From Methylibium petroleiphilum PM1 (lineage in GTDB: Bacteria > Pseudomonadota > Gammaproteobacteria > Burkholderiales > Burkholderiaceae_C), in NCBI RefSeq assembly GCF_000015725.1, contig NC_008825.1, positions 930,001-994,000 of the forward strand: a stretch of DNA of 64,000 nt, written 5' to 3'. Position numbers and translations under genes: made by a program. Numbering within the stretch: the first letter of the stretch is position 1; every line of letters starts with the position of its first letter. Under the pieces are notes generated by a model. It saw only the letters and a program-made list of their open reading frames with translations. It ran no database searches and had not been told where the DNA came from. Below are positions 24,708-33,480 of this stretch, one piece after another.

Positions 24708-27700
24708 ATGACCGACCTGTCCGCCGAGTTCAAGGCCCTGGCCGAGTACCGCCCGACGAACCGGGTGCGCTTCGTCACCGCCGCGAGCCTGTTCGACGGC
24801 CACGACGCCGCGATCAACATCATGCGGCGCATCCTGATGGGCATGGGCGCCGAGGTGATCCACCTGGGCCACAACCGCTCGGTCGACGAGGTGGTGACCG
24901 CGGCGCTGCAGGAAGACGCCCAGGGCATCGCGATCAGCTCCTACCAGGGCGGCCACGTCGAGTACTTCAAGTACATGGTCGAGCTGCTGAAGGCGCGCGG
25001 CGGCGAGCACATCCAGGTGTTCGGCGGTGGCGGCGGCGTCATCGTGCCGGCCGAGATCCGCGACCTGGCCGATAGCGGCGTGCGCATCTTCAGCCCCGAG
25101 GACGGCCAGCGCATGGGCCTGCAGGGGATGATCGGCGAGATGGTGATGCGCTGCGACCGCGACCTGTCGCCGCATGCGCCAAAGACGCTGGACGCGCTGC
25201 AGGGCCACGCCGAGGGCGCCTGGCGCGCGCTGGCCCAGCTGATCACCGCGCTGGAGAACGGCCGGGCCGACCCGGCGCTGGTGCAGGCGCTGCACGCGAA
25301 GGCCCAGGCGTGCCACGTGCCGGTGCTCGGCATCACCGGCACCGGTGGTGCCGGCAAGTCCAGCCTCACCGACGAACTGATCCGCCGCCTGCGCCTCGAC
25401 CAGGACGACGCGCTGCGCGTCGCCGTGATCTCCATCGACCCGTCGCGCCGCAAGAGCGGCGGCGCGCTGCTGGGCGACCGCATCCGCATGAACGCGATCG
25501 GGCCGTGGAGCCAGGGCCCGAGAGTCTTCATGCGCAGCCTGGCCACGCGCGACACCGGCAGCGAGATCAGCGCCGCGCTGCCCGAGGTGCTGGCGGCGGC
25601 CAAGGTGGCCGGCTTCGACCTGGTGATCGTCGAGACCTCCGGCATCGGCCAGGGCGACGCCGCCATCGTGCCGCTGGTCGACGTGCCGATGTACGTGATG
25701 ACGCCGGAGTACGGCGCCGCCAGCCAGCTCGAGAAGATCGACATGCTCGACTTCGCCGAGTTCGTGGCGATCAACAAGTTCGACCGCAAGGGCGCGCCCG
25801 ACGCGCTGCGCGACGTGGCCAAGCAGGTGCAGCGCAACCAGGAGGCCTGGAAGCAGCGGCCCGAGGAGATGCCGGTGTTCGGCACCATGGCCAGCCGCTT
25901 CAACGACGACGGCGTGACCTCGCTCTACCAGTCGCTGAAGCAGCGGCTGGCCGGCCTGGGCCTGCCGGTGCGCGAGGGGCGGTTGCCGGCGGTGAGCACG
26001 CGCCACAGCACCCACCAGACGCCGATCGTGCCGGGCGCGCGCGTGCGCTACCTGGCCGACATCTCCGAGACCGTGCGCGGCTACAAGCGGCACGCCCGCG
26101 AGCAGGCGCGCCTGGCCCGCGAGATCCAGCAGCTGCGGGCGAGCTCGCGCATGCTGCACGAGGCCATCCCCGACAAGTACAAGGCGCGCGACGCGCTCGA
26201 GGAACAGGCCGTGAGCCGCGAGGCGCGGCTCGACCCGCGCGCGAAGAAGCTGCTCGCCATGTGGCCCGACCTGCAGAAGGCCTATGCCGGCGACGAATAC
26301 GTGGTGAAGATCCGCGACAAGGAGATCCGCACCACGCTCACCCACACCACGCTGTCGGGCAACAAGATCCGCAAGGTGGCGCTGCCGCGCTACGAGGACC
26401 ACGGCGAGATCCTGCAGTGGCTGATGCTCGACAACGTGCCGGGCAGCTTTCCGTACAGCGCCGGCACCTTCGCGTTCAAGCGCGAGGGCGAGGACCCGAC
26501 GCGCATGTTCGCCGGCGAGGGCGACGCCTTCCGCACCAACCGGCGCTTCAAGCTGGTGAGCGAGGGCATGCCGGCCAAGCGGCTGTCGACCGCCTTCGAC
26601 TCGGTCACGCTGTACGGCCACGACCCCGACCTGCGGCCCGACATCTACGGCAAGGTCGGCAACTCGGGCGTCAGCATCGCGACGCTCGACGACCTGAAGG
26701 TGCTGTACTCGGGCTTCGACCTCACCAACCCCAGCACCTCGGTGAGCATGACGATCAATGGCCCGGCGCCGTCGATCCTGGCGATGTTCATGAACACCGC
26801 CATCGACCAGAACCTGGAGAAGTTCGCGGCCGAGAACGGCCGCGAGCCGACCGACACCGAGGCCGCCAAGATCCGCGAATGGGCGCTGGCCAACGTGCGC
26901 GGCACGGTGCAGGCCGACATCCTGAAGGAAGACCAGGGCCAGAACACCTGCATCTTCAGCACCGAGTTCAGCCTGAAGGTGATGGGCGACATCGCCGAGT
27001 ACTTCGTGCACCACGACGTGCGCAACTTCTACTCGGTGAGCATCAGCGGCTACCACATCGCCGAGGCCGGCGCGAACCCCATCTCGCAGCTGGCCTTCAC
27101 GCTCTCCAACGGCTTCACCTTCGTGGAAGCCTACCTGGCGCGCGGCATGCACATCGACGACTTCGCGCCGAACCTGAGCTTCTTCTTCAGCAACGGCATG
27201 GACCCGGAGTACACCGTGATGGGCCGCGTGGCGCGGCGCATCTGGGCGGTGGCGATGCGCGACCGCTACGGCGCCAACGAGCGCAGCCAGAAGCTCAAGT
27301 ACCACGTGCAGACCAGCGGCCGCAGCCTGCACGCGCAGGAGATCGCCTTCAACGACATCCGCACCACGCTGCAGGCGCTGATCGCGATCTACGACAACTG
27401 CAACTCGCTGCACACCAACGCCTACGACGAGGCGATCACCACGCCCACCGAGGAGAGCGTGCGCCGCGCGATGGCGATCCAGCTCGTGATCAACCGCGAG
27501 TGGGGCCTGGCGAAGAACGAGAACCCCAACCAGGGCGCCTTCATCATCGACGAGCTGACCGAGCTGGTGGAGGAGGCGGTGCTGGCCGAGTTCGAGAAGA
27601 TCTCCGAGCGCGGCGGCGTGCTCGGCGCGATGGAGACCGGCTACCAGCGCGGCAAGATCCAGGAGGAGAGCATGCACTACGAGATGCTCAAGCACACCGG

Positions 27701-27998
27701 CGAGTACCCGATCATCGGCGTGAACACCTTCCGCAACCCGCACGGCGACCCGACGCCCGGCCACATCGAGCTGGCGCGCTCCACCGACGAGGAGAAGCAG
27801 TCGCAGCTGCAGCGCCTGGCCGACTTCCACGCCCGCCACGCGGCCGAGTCGCCGGCGATGCTGGCGCGGCTGCAGCAGACCGTGATCGACAACGGCAACG
27901 TGTTCGAGGTGCTGATGGACGCGGTGCGGGTGTGCTCGCTGGGGCAGATCACCACCGCGCTGTTCGAGGTGGGTGGGCAGTACCGGCGCAGCATGTGA
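24708..27998 (+). CDS. icmF: Fused isobutyryl-CoA mutase (B12-binding, G-protein chaperone and mutase domains)
   Basis: A 1096-residue fusion, the usual length of IcmF. N-terminal B12-binding domain with DGHDAA (30-35, His32 as lower axial ligand) and LGHNRSVDE; central MeaI-like GTPase with Walker [10 protein letters not shown] (211-219), ETSGIGQGD and NKFD (356-359); C-terminal TIM-barrel mutase ([63 protein letters not shown]). IcmF interconverts isobutyryl-CoA and n-butyryl-CoA with self-reactivation by its G domain; related enzymes act on pivalyl- or isovaleryl-CoA, and I did not assign substrate-specificity residues. AAGGAG lies before the ATG. Confidence 0.95.
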   Translation: MTDLSAEFKALAEYRPTNRVRFVTAASLFDGHDAAINIMRRILMGMGAEVIHLGHNRSVDEVVTAALQEDAQGIAISSYQGGHVEYFKYMVELLKARGGEHIQVFGGGGGVIVPAEIRDLADSGVRIFSPEDGQRMGLQGMIGEMVMRCDRDLSPHAPKTLDALQGHAEGAWRALAQLITALENGRADPALVQALHAKAQACHVPVLGITGTGGAGKSSLTDELIRRLRLDQDDALRVAVISIDPSRRKSGGALLGDRIRMNAIGPWSQGPRVFMRSLATRDTGSEISAALPEVLAAAKVAGFDLVIVETSGIGQGDAAIVPLVDVPMYVMTPEYGAASQLEKIDMLDFAEFVAINKFDRKGAPDALRDVAKQVQRNQEAWKQRPEEMPVFGTMASRFNDDGVTSLYQSLKQRLAGLGLPVREGRLPAVSTRHSTHQTPIVPGARVRYLADISETVRGYKRHAREQARLAREIQQLRASSRMLHEAIPDKYKARDALEEQAVSREARLDPRAKKLLAMWPDLQKAYAGDEYVVKIRDKEIRTTLTHTTLSGNKIRKVALPRYEDHGEILQWLMLDNVPGSFPYSAGTFAFKREGEDPTRMFAGEGDAFRTNRRFKLVSEGMPAKRLSTAFDSVTLYGHDPDLRPDIYGKVGNSGVSIATLDDLKVLYSGFDLTNPSTSVSMTINGPAPSILAMFMNTAIDQNLEKFAAENGREPTDTEAAKIREWALANVRGTVQADILKEDQGQNTCIFSTEFSLKVMGDIAEYFVHHDVRNFYSVSISGYHIAEAGANPISQLAFTLSNGFTFVEAYLARGMHIDDFAPNLSFFFSNGMDPEYTVMGRVARRIWAVAMRDRYGANERSQKLKYHVQTSGRSLHAQEIAFNDIRTTLQALIAIYDNCNSLHTNAYDEAITTPTEESVRRAMAIQLVINREWGLAKNENPNQGAFIIDELTELVEEAVLAEFEKISERGGVLGAMETGYQRGKIQEESMHYEMLKHTGEYPIIGVNTFRNPHGDPTPGHIELARSTDEEKQSQLQRLADFHARHAAESPAMLARLQQTVIDNGNVFEVLMDAVRVCSLGQITTALFEVGGQYRRSM

Positions 27999-28032
27999 GC
28001 GGCGCGCCGCCCGGCGCGGGCCGGCCGCGACA

Positions 28033-28842
28033 ATGACGTCCATGCCTGCCCGCTTTCCCGAACGCATCGTCTGCCTCACCGAGGAGCCCACCGAGGTGCT
28101 CTACGCGCTGGGCGAGGCGCACCGCATCGTCGGCATCTCCGGCTTCACCGTGCGTCCGCCACGCGCGCGGCAGGAGAAGCCCAAGGTGTCGGCCTTCACC
28201 AGCGCGAAGCTCGAGCCGATCCTGGCGCTGCAGCCCGACCTGGCGATCGGCTTCTCCGACATCCAGGCCGACATCGCCCGCGAGCTGATCCAGCGCGGCG
28301 TGGAGGTGTGGATCAGCAACCACCGCTCGGTCGACGGCATCCTGGGTTATGTGCGCCGGCTCGGCGCGATGGTCGGCGCGGCGCACCGGGCCGAGGCCTA
28401 TGCTGACGCGCTGGCCGCGCGCGTGGAGCGCGTGCGGCAGGCCGCCGCGCAGCTGCCGCGCCGCCCGCGCGTCTACTTCGAGGAGTGGGACGAGCCGCAG
28501 ATCAGCTGCATCCGCTGGGTCAGCGAGCTGGTGGGCATCGCGGGCGGCGACGACATCTTTCCCGAGCGCGCCGTGGCGAGCCTGGCGCGCGACCGCATCC
28601 TCGCGACGCCCGACGAGGTGATCCCGCGCGCGCCCGACATCGTCATCGGCTCGTGGTGCGGCAAGAAGTTCCGCCCCGAGAAGGTGGCCGCCCGTGCCGG
28701 CTGGGACCAAGTGCCCGCGGTGCGCGACCGCGAGCTGCACGAGATCAAGTCGCCGCTGATCCTGCAGCCGGGCCCGGCCGCGCTGACCGACGGGCTGGAC
28801 GCGCTGCACGCGATCGTGGCGCGCTGGGCGGCCCGGCACTGA
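28033..28842 (+). CDS. Cobalamin/corrinoid-binding (BtuF-like) fold protein lacking a signal peptide
   Basis: A 269-residue protein of the ABC-type corrinoid/haem substrate-binding family (PERIVCLTEEPTEVLYALGEAHRIVGIS, LEPILALQPDLAIGFSDIQADIARELIQRG, RVYFEEWDEPQIS). Normal members are periplasmic, but this one starts MTSMPARFPERIVCL with no signal peptide, so it should be cytoplasmic. It starts 34 bases after icmF, a B12-dependent mutase, which suggests handling or delivery of the cofactor inside the cell. That role is inferred. A second ATG three codons downstream is also possible. Confidence 0.82.
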   Translation: MTSMPARFPERIVCLTEEPTEVLYALGEAHRIVGISGFTVRPPRARQEKPKVSAFTSAKLEPILALQPDLAIGFSDIQADIARELIQRGVEVWISNHRSVDGILGYVRRLGAMVGAAHRAEAYADALAARVERVRQAAAQLPRRPRVYFEEWDEPQISCIRWVSELVGIAGGDDIFPERAVASLARDRILATPDEVIPRAPDIVIGSWCGKKFRPEKVAARAGWDQVPAVRDRELHEIKSPLILQPGPAALTDGLDALHAIVARWAARH

Positions 28843-28888
28843 GCCCGCCGGCGCGCGCGCCGCGTCGCCATGGATCAGGCGTTCAAGC

Positions 28889-28924
28889 CTACCCACCCGG
28901 GTGGAAAACTACCCTCGCGGGTAG
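28889..28924 (+). promoter_or_regulatory. Tandem LAL operators, sites 3 and 4, before the PQQ dehydrogenase
   Basis: CTACCC-ACCC-GGGTGG (28889-28904) and the perfect dyad CTACCC-TCGC-GGGTAG (28909-28924) lie exactly 20 bases apart, about two helical turns. The proximal site ends 55 bases before the ATG. The same element precedes both LAL regulators and the CHMO-type gene. Confidence 0.68.
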
Positions 28925-28979
28925 TGGCCTGCGGCGACGCGGGCCGGGATCATCGCGCACGCCCAAGGAGACCTGCACG

Positions 28980-31115
28980 ATGCACCGACGCCCCGCCCCC
29001 TCACCCGCAGCGCTGGTTGCCCGGCTGGTCGTGACCCTGAGCCTGGCCTGCGGGCTGTCCGCCCCGTCGGCAGCCGCCGGCACCGAGGTGAACGACGCGG
29101 CCCTGAGCGACCCGAAGCAGGGTGCGAACTGGCTGGCCTACGGCCGCAACTACAGCGAGCAGCGCTACAGCCCGCTGGCGCAGGTCCATGCCGGCAACGT
29201 GGGGCGGCTCGGGCTCGCGTGGTCGATGGCGCTGCCCGAAGACCGCTCTCTGCTGTCGACGCCGCTGATCGTCGACGGCGTCATGTACTTCACCGGCAGC
29301 TGGAGCAAGACCCGCGCGGTGGACGCCGCGACCGGCAAGCTGCTGTGGGAGTACGACCCGGAGTCGATCAAGCACGCTGGCGGCGAACGCCTGCGTGCCA
29401 TGTGGGACTCCAGCCGCGGGCTGGCCTACTGGAAGGGCAAGCTGGTCATCGCGACCATCGACGGGCGGCTGATCGGCCTGGACGCGAAGACCGGCCAGAA
29501 GCTGTGGAGCACCCAGACCTTCGACCCGAAGCGACCGCTCTACATCTCCGGTCACCCGAAGGCCTTCCGCGACCTGGTGATCGTCGGCAACGGAGGCTCC
29601 GAGTTCGGCGCGGGCCGCGGCTTCGTCAGTGCGTACCACGTGGACAGCGGCAAGCTGGCGTGGAAGTTCTACGTGGTGCCGGGCAATCCCGCCGACGGCT
29701 TCGAGGACGAGGCCCAGGCGATGGCGGCCAAGACCTGGACCGGCGAGTGGTGGAAGCACGGCGGCGGCGGCCAGGTGTGGAACGGCCTCACCTACGACCC
29801 CGAGTACGACCAGATCCTGATCGGCACCGGCAACGGCGGTCCGTGGAACCGGAAGGTGCGCAGCCCGGACGGCGGCGACAACCTGTTCCTCTGCTCGATC
29901 GTGGCGCTGGACGCACGGACCGGCAAGTACAAGTGGCACTACCAGACCGTGCCCGGCGAGACCTGGGACTACAACTCCAGCATGGACATGGTGCTGGCCG
30001 ACCTGAAGCTGCGGCCGGGCGGCGGACCGCGCAAGGTGCTGCTGCATGCGCCGAAGAACGGCTTCTTCTATGTCATCGACCGCAAGAACGGCAAGCTGCT
30101 GTCGGCCGAGAAGATCGCCAAGGTGACCTGGGCGACCGGCATCGACATGAAGACCGGGCGGCCGATCGAGGCCGAGGGCGCGCGCTACGAGGACGGCTCG
30201 GAGCTGGTATGGCCCAGCGTCTACGGGGCCCACAACTGGCATGCCATGTCCTTCAATCCGAAGACCGGGCTGGTCTACATCCCCAAGGTCGAACTGCCCG
30301 CGCTGTTCACCGACACGGGCGTGCGGATCGTCGACTGGCGCAAGCCCGAGAACTTCGGCCAGCTCGATGTCGCGGTCGACATCGGCCTGGGCAGCGACAT
30401 CCCCAAGGACGCCGGGGTGAGCTCGCTGCTGGCCTGGGACCCGGTGAAGCAGAAGAAGGCGTGGGAGGTGGCCCAGCCGAACTACTGGAACCCCGGCACC
30501 ATGACCACCGCGGGCAACCTGGTGTTCCAGGGCCGCATCGACGGCACGTTCATCGCCTACGACGCGCGCGACGGCAGGCAGCTGTGGTCGGTGCACGTCG
30601 GGTCCGGCATCAGCGCGCCGCCGGTCACCTACTCGGTGGGCGGCCGGCAGTACGTGTCGCTGCTCGTCGGCTGGGGCGGTGCCGGCATGTCGCTCGGTGG
30701 CGGCAGCTCGATGGCGCAGTACGGCTGGGGCTTTGGCGGCCAGACGCGGCAGTTGCTGACTTTCGCGCTCGACGGCAAGCTGCCGATGCCCGACGTGGGC
30801 AAGCCCGTGTTCGTCCGGCCCATCGTGCCGGCGGATTTCAAGCCCGACGAGAAGCTGGTCGATCGTGGCCGTGCGCTCTACGCCAGCACCTGCGTCTGGT
30901 GCCACAGCGCCGGCGCGGTGTCGGGAGGCTATGCGCCGGACCTGCGTGCCTCGCCGATGCTGCTGGACCTGAAGGCGTTGCGGACCGTACTCGAAGGCGC
31001 CCTGGTGCAGCGCGGCATGCCGAAATACCCCGACCTCACGGACGACGATCTCGTGGCACTCCAGCACTACGTGCGCAGTCAGGCTATCGTGACTTCACAG
31101 CCGACCCCGCCCTAG
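28980..31115 (+). CDS. PQQ-dependent quinohaemoprotein alcohol dehydrogenase
   Basis: A 711-residue type II quinohaemoprotein. It has a Sec signal (cleavage near PSAAAGT), an eight-bladed PQQ propeller with the catalytic-Asp segment [10 protein letters not shown] (Asp330), and a C-terminal cytochrome c domain with CVWCH (638-642) and likely axial Met680 (RGMP). It oxidises an alcohol in the periplasm and passes electrons to its own haem. The adjacent Cys-Cys pair that contacts PQQ in most relatives is absent; the equivalent segment reads [13 protein letters not shown] (139-151). Tandem LAL operators precede it, and the GST gene 19 bases downstream may be cotranscribed. Confidence 0.92.
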   Translation: MHRRPAPSPAALVARLVVTLSLACGLSAPSAAAGTEVNDAALSDPKQGANWLAYGRNYSEQRYSPLAQVHAGNVGRLGLAWSMALPEDRSLLSTPLIVDGVMYFTGSWSKTRAVDAATGKLLWEYDPESIKHAGGERLRAMWDSSRGLAYWKGKLVIATIDGRLIGLDAKTGQKLWSTQTFDPKRPLYISGHPKAFRDLVIVGNGGSEFGAGRGFVSAYHVDSGKLAWKFYVVPGNPADGFEDEAQAMAAKTWTGEWWKHGGGGQVWNGLTYDPEYDQILIGTGNGGPWNRKVRSPDGGDNLFLCSIVALDARTGKYKWHYQTVPGETWDYNSSMDMVLADLKLRPGGGPRKVLLHAPKNGFFYVIDRKNGKLLSAEKIAKVTWATGIDMKTGRPIEAEGARYEDGSELVWPSVYGAHNWHAMSFNPKTGLVYIPKVELPALFTDTGVRIVDWRKPENFGQLDVAVDIGLGSDIPKDAGVSSLLAWDPVKQKKAWEVAQPNYWNPGTMTTAGNLVFQGRIDGTFIAYDARDGRQLWSVHVGSGISAPPVTYSVGGRQYVSLLVGWGGAGMSLGGGSSMAQYGWGFGGQTRQLLTFALDGKLPMPDVGKPVFVRPIVPADFKPDEKLVDRGRALYASTCVWCHSAGAVSGGYAPDLRASPMLLDLKALRTVLEGALVQRGMPKYPDLTDDDLVALQHYVRSQAIVTSQPTPP

Positions 31116-31134
31116 TCGGCACGGAGCGCACTGC

Positions 31135-31821
31135 ATGATCGATCTCTACACCTCGGCCACGCCCAACGGCTGGAAGGCCAGCATCCTGCTCGAGGAACTG
31201 GGGGTGCCGTACACGGTGCATCCGCTGTCGCTGCAGAAGCAGGACCAGAAGACGCCGGCCTTCCTGTCCATCAACCCGAACGGTCGCATCCCGGCGATCG
31301 TCGACCGCAGTGCGGGCGACTTCGCGGTGTTCGAGTCCGGCGCGATCCTGATCTACCTCGCGGAGAAGCACGGCCGCTTCCTGCCTGCCGACGTGAAGGG
31401 GCGTTCGCTCGTCATCCAGTGGCTGATGTTCCAGATGGGCGGCATCGGTCCGATGCAGGGCCAGGCGAACGTCTTCCACCGCTACGCGCCCGAGAAGATC
31501 CCCTATGCCATCGAGCGCTACCAGAGCGAGACCAAGCGTCTCTACCGTGTGCTCGACGGTCGGCTGGCCGACCACGAGTTCCTGGCCGGTGACTACTCCA
31601 TCGCCGACATCGCCAACTGGTCCTGGGTGTCGCTGTACGACTGGGCCGGCGTGAGCATCGACGATCTGCCGCACCTGCGGCGCTGGCTGGACACCATCGC
31701 GGCGCGGCCTGCGGTGCAGCGCGGCATCGTCATTCCCGAGCCGCTGCAGCTCGGCGGCGGCGGCGAGGCGGTGAAGAAGATGGCGCAGTCCATCCTCGTC
31801 TCCGCCCCGGGCACGGCCTGA
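31135..31821 (+). CDS. Glutathione S-transferase family protein (YfcG/Nu-like)
   Basis: A 228-residue GST. The N-terminal thioredoxin-like domain contains [19 protein letters not shown], then [12 protein letters not shown] and the gamma-Glu-binding [13 protein letters not shown]. The C-terminal domain has the [12 protein letters not shown] capping motif. The TSATPNG segment resembles the Nu-class (YfcG) active site with disulphide reductase activity. It follows the PQQ dehydrogenase by 19 bases, suggesting detoxification of an aldehyde or other reactive product. Confidence 0.88.
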   Translation: MIDLYTSATPNGWKASILLEELGVPYTVHPLSLQKQDQKTPAFLSINPNGRIPAIVDRSAGDFAVFESGAILIYLAEKHGRFLPADVKGRSLVIQWLMFQMGGIGPMQGQANVFHRYAPEKIPYAIERYQSETKRLYRVLDGRLADHEFLAGDYSIADIANWSWVSLYDWAGVSIDDLPHLRRWLDTIAARPAVQRGIVIPEPLQLGGGGEAVKKMAQSILVSAPGTA

Positions 31822-31868
31822 AGCGACGCCCCCGCTGCTCCAGGCAACTTGCTTCTCGCGCGCGCGCT

Positions 31869-32519
31869 TCAGCCGCGCATGCCGATCTCCTGCCAGCCCG
31901 GCGACAGCGAGGCGGTGGCACTGGGCCGCGCGTTCATGCGCGCCAGCCACGCGGTCACGTTCTTGAGCGCCGGGTCGACCTGCAGGCCGGTGGACATGCA
32001 GAAGTCGAGGCAGCAGTACAGCACCAGGTCGCCCAGCGTGACGCGCTCGCCGCACAGGTAGGACTTGCCCTTCAGCAGCGTATCCACCAGCGCCACGCCG
32101 TCCAGGCCCTTGGCCTTGAGGCCGTCGGCGGCGTCGGGCAGGCAGCGCACGCGGTCCTTGAACAGCGGCAGCCCGGGCCCGAAGCGGAAGGCGTTGTAGA
32201 GATGCTCGCAGGCGTTGAGCTCGGCGCGCCGCAGGGCCATGCGCGCCTCGGCGCGTTCCACCGGCGTGTTGCCGATCAGCGCCGGCGTCGGGTGCAGTTC
32301 CTCGAGGTACTCGCAGATCGCCACCGTCTCCGCGATGACGCGGCCGTCGTCGAGCTCCAGGCTCGGCGTCTGGCCGGCCGGGTTCTTGGCGAGATAGGGG
32401 TCCTTGCGGTTCTCGCCGCCGAGGATGTCGAAGTCCTGGAACGGGATCGAGATCTTCTTCTCGGCCATGAACATCCGCACCATGCGGGGATTGGGGCCGA
32501 AGGAATTGAGCAGTTTCAA
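31869..32519 (-). CDS. Glutathione S-transferase family protein (second GST)
   Basis: A 216-residue GST with NSFGPNPRMVRMFMAEKKI, NPAGQTPSLELDDGRVIAETVAICEYLEEL and the C-terminal VTLGDLVLYCCLDF motif. I start it at TTG 32519 because AGGAGA lies 5 bases upstream and translation begins LKLLNSFGPNP like family members; a GTG 19 codons further upstream has no supported N-terminus. It converges on the first GST gene and is co-directional with the SDR gene upstream. The substrate is unknown. Confidence 0.85.
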   Translation of the reverse strand: MKLLNSFGPNPRMVRMFMAEKKISIPFQDFDILGGENRKDPYLAKNPAGQTPSLELDDGRVIAETVAICEYLEELHPTPALIGNTPVERAEARMALRRAELNACEHLYNAFRFGPGLPLFKDRVRCLPDAADGLKAKGLDGVALVDTLLKGKSYLCGERVTLGDLVLYCCLDFCMSTGLQVDPALKNVTAWLARMNARPSATASLSPGWQEIGMRG

Positions 32520-32582
32520 GCGGGTCTCCTGTTGTGACGAACATTGACGATCAAGCGCGCACGGGTGTGCGCGCACGGGGGC

Positions 32583-33323
32583 TCAGAACGATTCCTTGTA
32601 GGGGCGCAGGTCGATCTCCTGCGCCCACGCGCTGCGGGGCTGGCGGTGGAGCTGCCAGTAGGTCTCGGCGATCGCATCGACGTCGAGCAGACCGTCCTCG
32701 CCGCGCTGCGCCACCATCTTCGGCATCACGCTGCGCAGGCGCTCGCCGTTGATGCCGCCGTCGATCACGACGTGGGCCACGTGGAGGCCCAGGGGGCCGA
32801 ACTCGCGCGCCATGCTCTGGCTCAGCATGCGCAGCCCGGCCTTGGCCGCAGCGAAGTGGGCGAAGCCCGGCTTGCCGCGCAGGCTGCCCGAGGCGCCGGT
32901 GAAGATCACCGTGCCGCGCCCCAGCGGTGCCAGGCGCCGCGCCGCCTCGCGGCCGACCAGGAAGCCGCCGAAGCAGCCGACGCGCCAGAAGCTCTCGAAC
33001 TGCGCCGCGGTGAGCGTGCGGAAATCGATCACCTGGTTGTTGCCGGCGTTGAACACCACCAGATCGGCCGGTTCGCGGCCCGCACCCGGCGTCATGGCCA
33101 GGTCGAACAGCCGCTCGACATCGGTTTCCGAGGTGGTGTCGGTGACGACGGCCTGCGCGCTGCCGCCGGCCGCGCGGATGGCGTCGACCACCTGGCCGAT
33201 CTTGGCGGCGGTGTGCCCCGCCGCGAGGACGTGGTAGCCCTCGGCTGCGAAGCGCCGGCAGACAGCGCCGCCCACGCCCTGCTCGACACCCACGCCGACG
33301 ACGACGGCGGTTGGAAGGCCCAT
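32583..33323 (-). CDS. Short-chain dehydrogenase/reductase-family protein lacking the catalytic Tyr
   Basis: A 246-residue SDR. NAD(P) motif VGVGVEQGVGGAV, NNAG-like element VFNAGNNQV and TGASGSL are present, but the YxxxK motif reads FAAAK (HFAAAKAG): the catalytic Tyr is Phe, while Lys is kept. An SDR subgroup with this change and the same following sequence (REFGPLGLHVAHVVIDG) exists, so it may be a lineage trait. Catalysis by the normal mechanism is doubtful. The ATG at 33323 has GGAGA just upstream. It lies 63 bases upstream of the GST gene, probably in the same transcript. Confidence 0.83.
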   Translation of the reverse strand: MGLPTAVVVGVGVEQGVGGAVCRRFAAEGYHVLAAGHTAAKIGQVVDAIRAAGGSAQAVVTDTTSETDVERLFDLAMTPGAGREPADLVVFNAGNNQVIDFRTLTAAQFESFWRVGCFGGFLVGREAARRLAPLGRGTVIFTGASGSLRGKPGFAHFAAAKAGLRMLSQSMAREFGPLGLHVAHVVIDGGINGERLRSVMPKMVAQRGEDGLLDVDAIAETYWQLHRQPRSAWAQEIDLRPYKESF

Positions 33324-33464
33324 GCTGTTCTCCACCAATGAACTCGGTTGCGGGTTCAGGCGAATCTCAGCGGGCATGCTCGGTGCCTTGCCGTGCCGCT
33401 GCGCTCCGGACGCATCGACCCGTTCGTCTGCCGTCGCATTCTCCGCATCGGCCGGCAAACGGCA

Positions 33465-33480
33465 CTACCCGAAAGGATAG
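33465..33480. promoter_or_regulatory. Possible fifth LAL operator (CTACCC-GAAA-GGATAG)
   Basis: This differs at one base from the consensus dyad and lies 141 bases before the SDR start. It overlaps the last codons and stop of the helicase gene, so its sequence is partly constrained by coding and the match may be chance. Confidence 0.35.

Noticed and set aside
24648-28091. Very long open frame on the minus strand opposite icmF (also similar long frames opposite both LAL genes at 7396-10227 and 15726-18782)
   Set aside because: These are shadow frames caused by high GC in the third codon position; their translations are low-complexity (Val/Arg/Gln/His-rich) and resemble no family.
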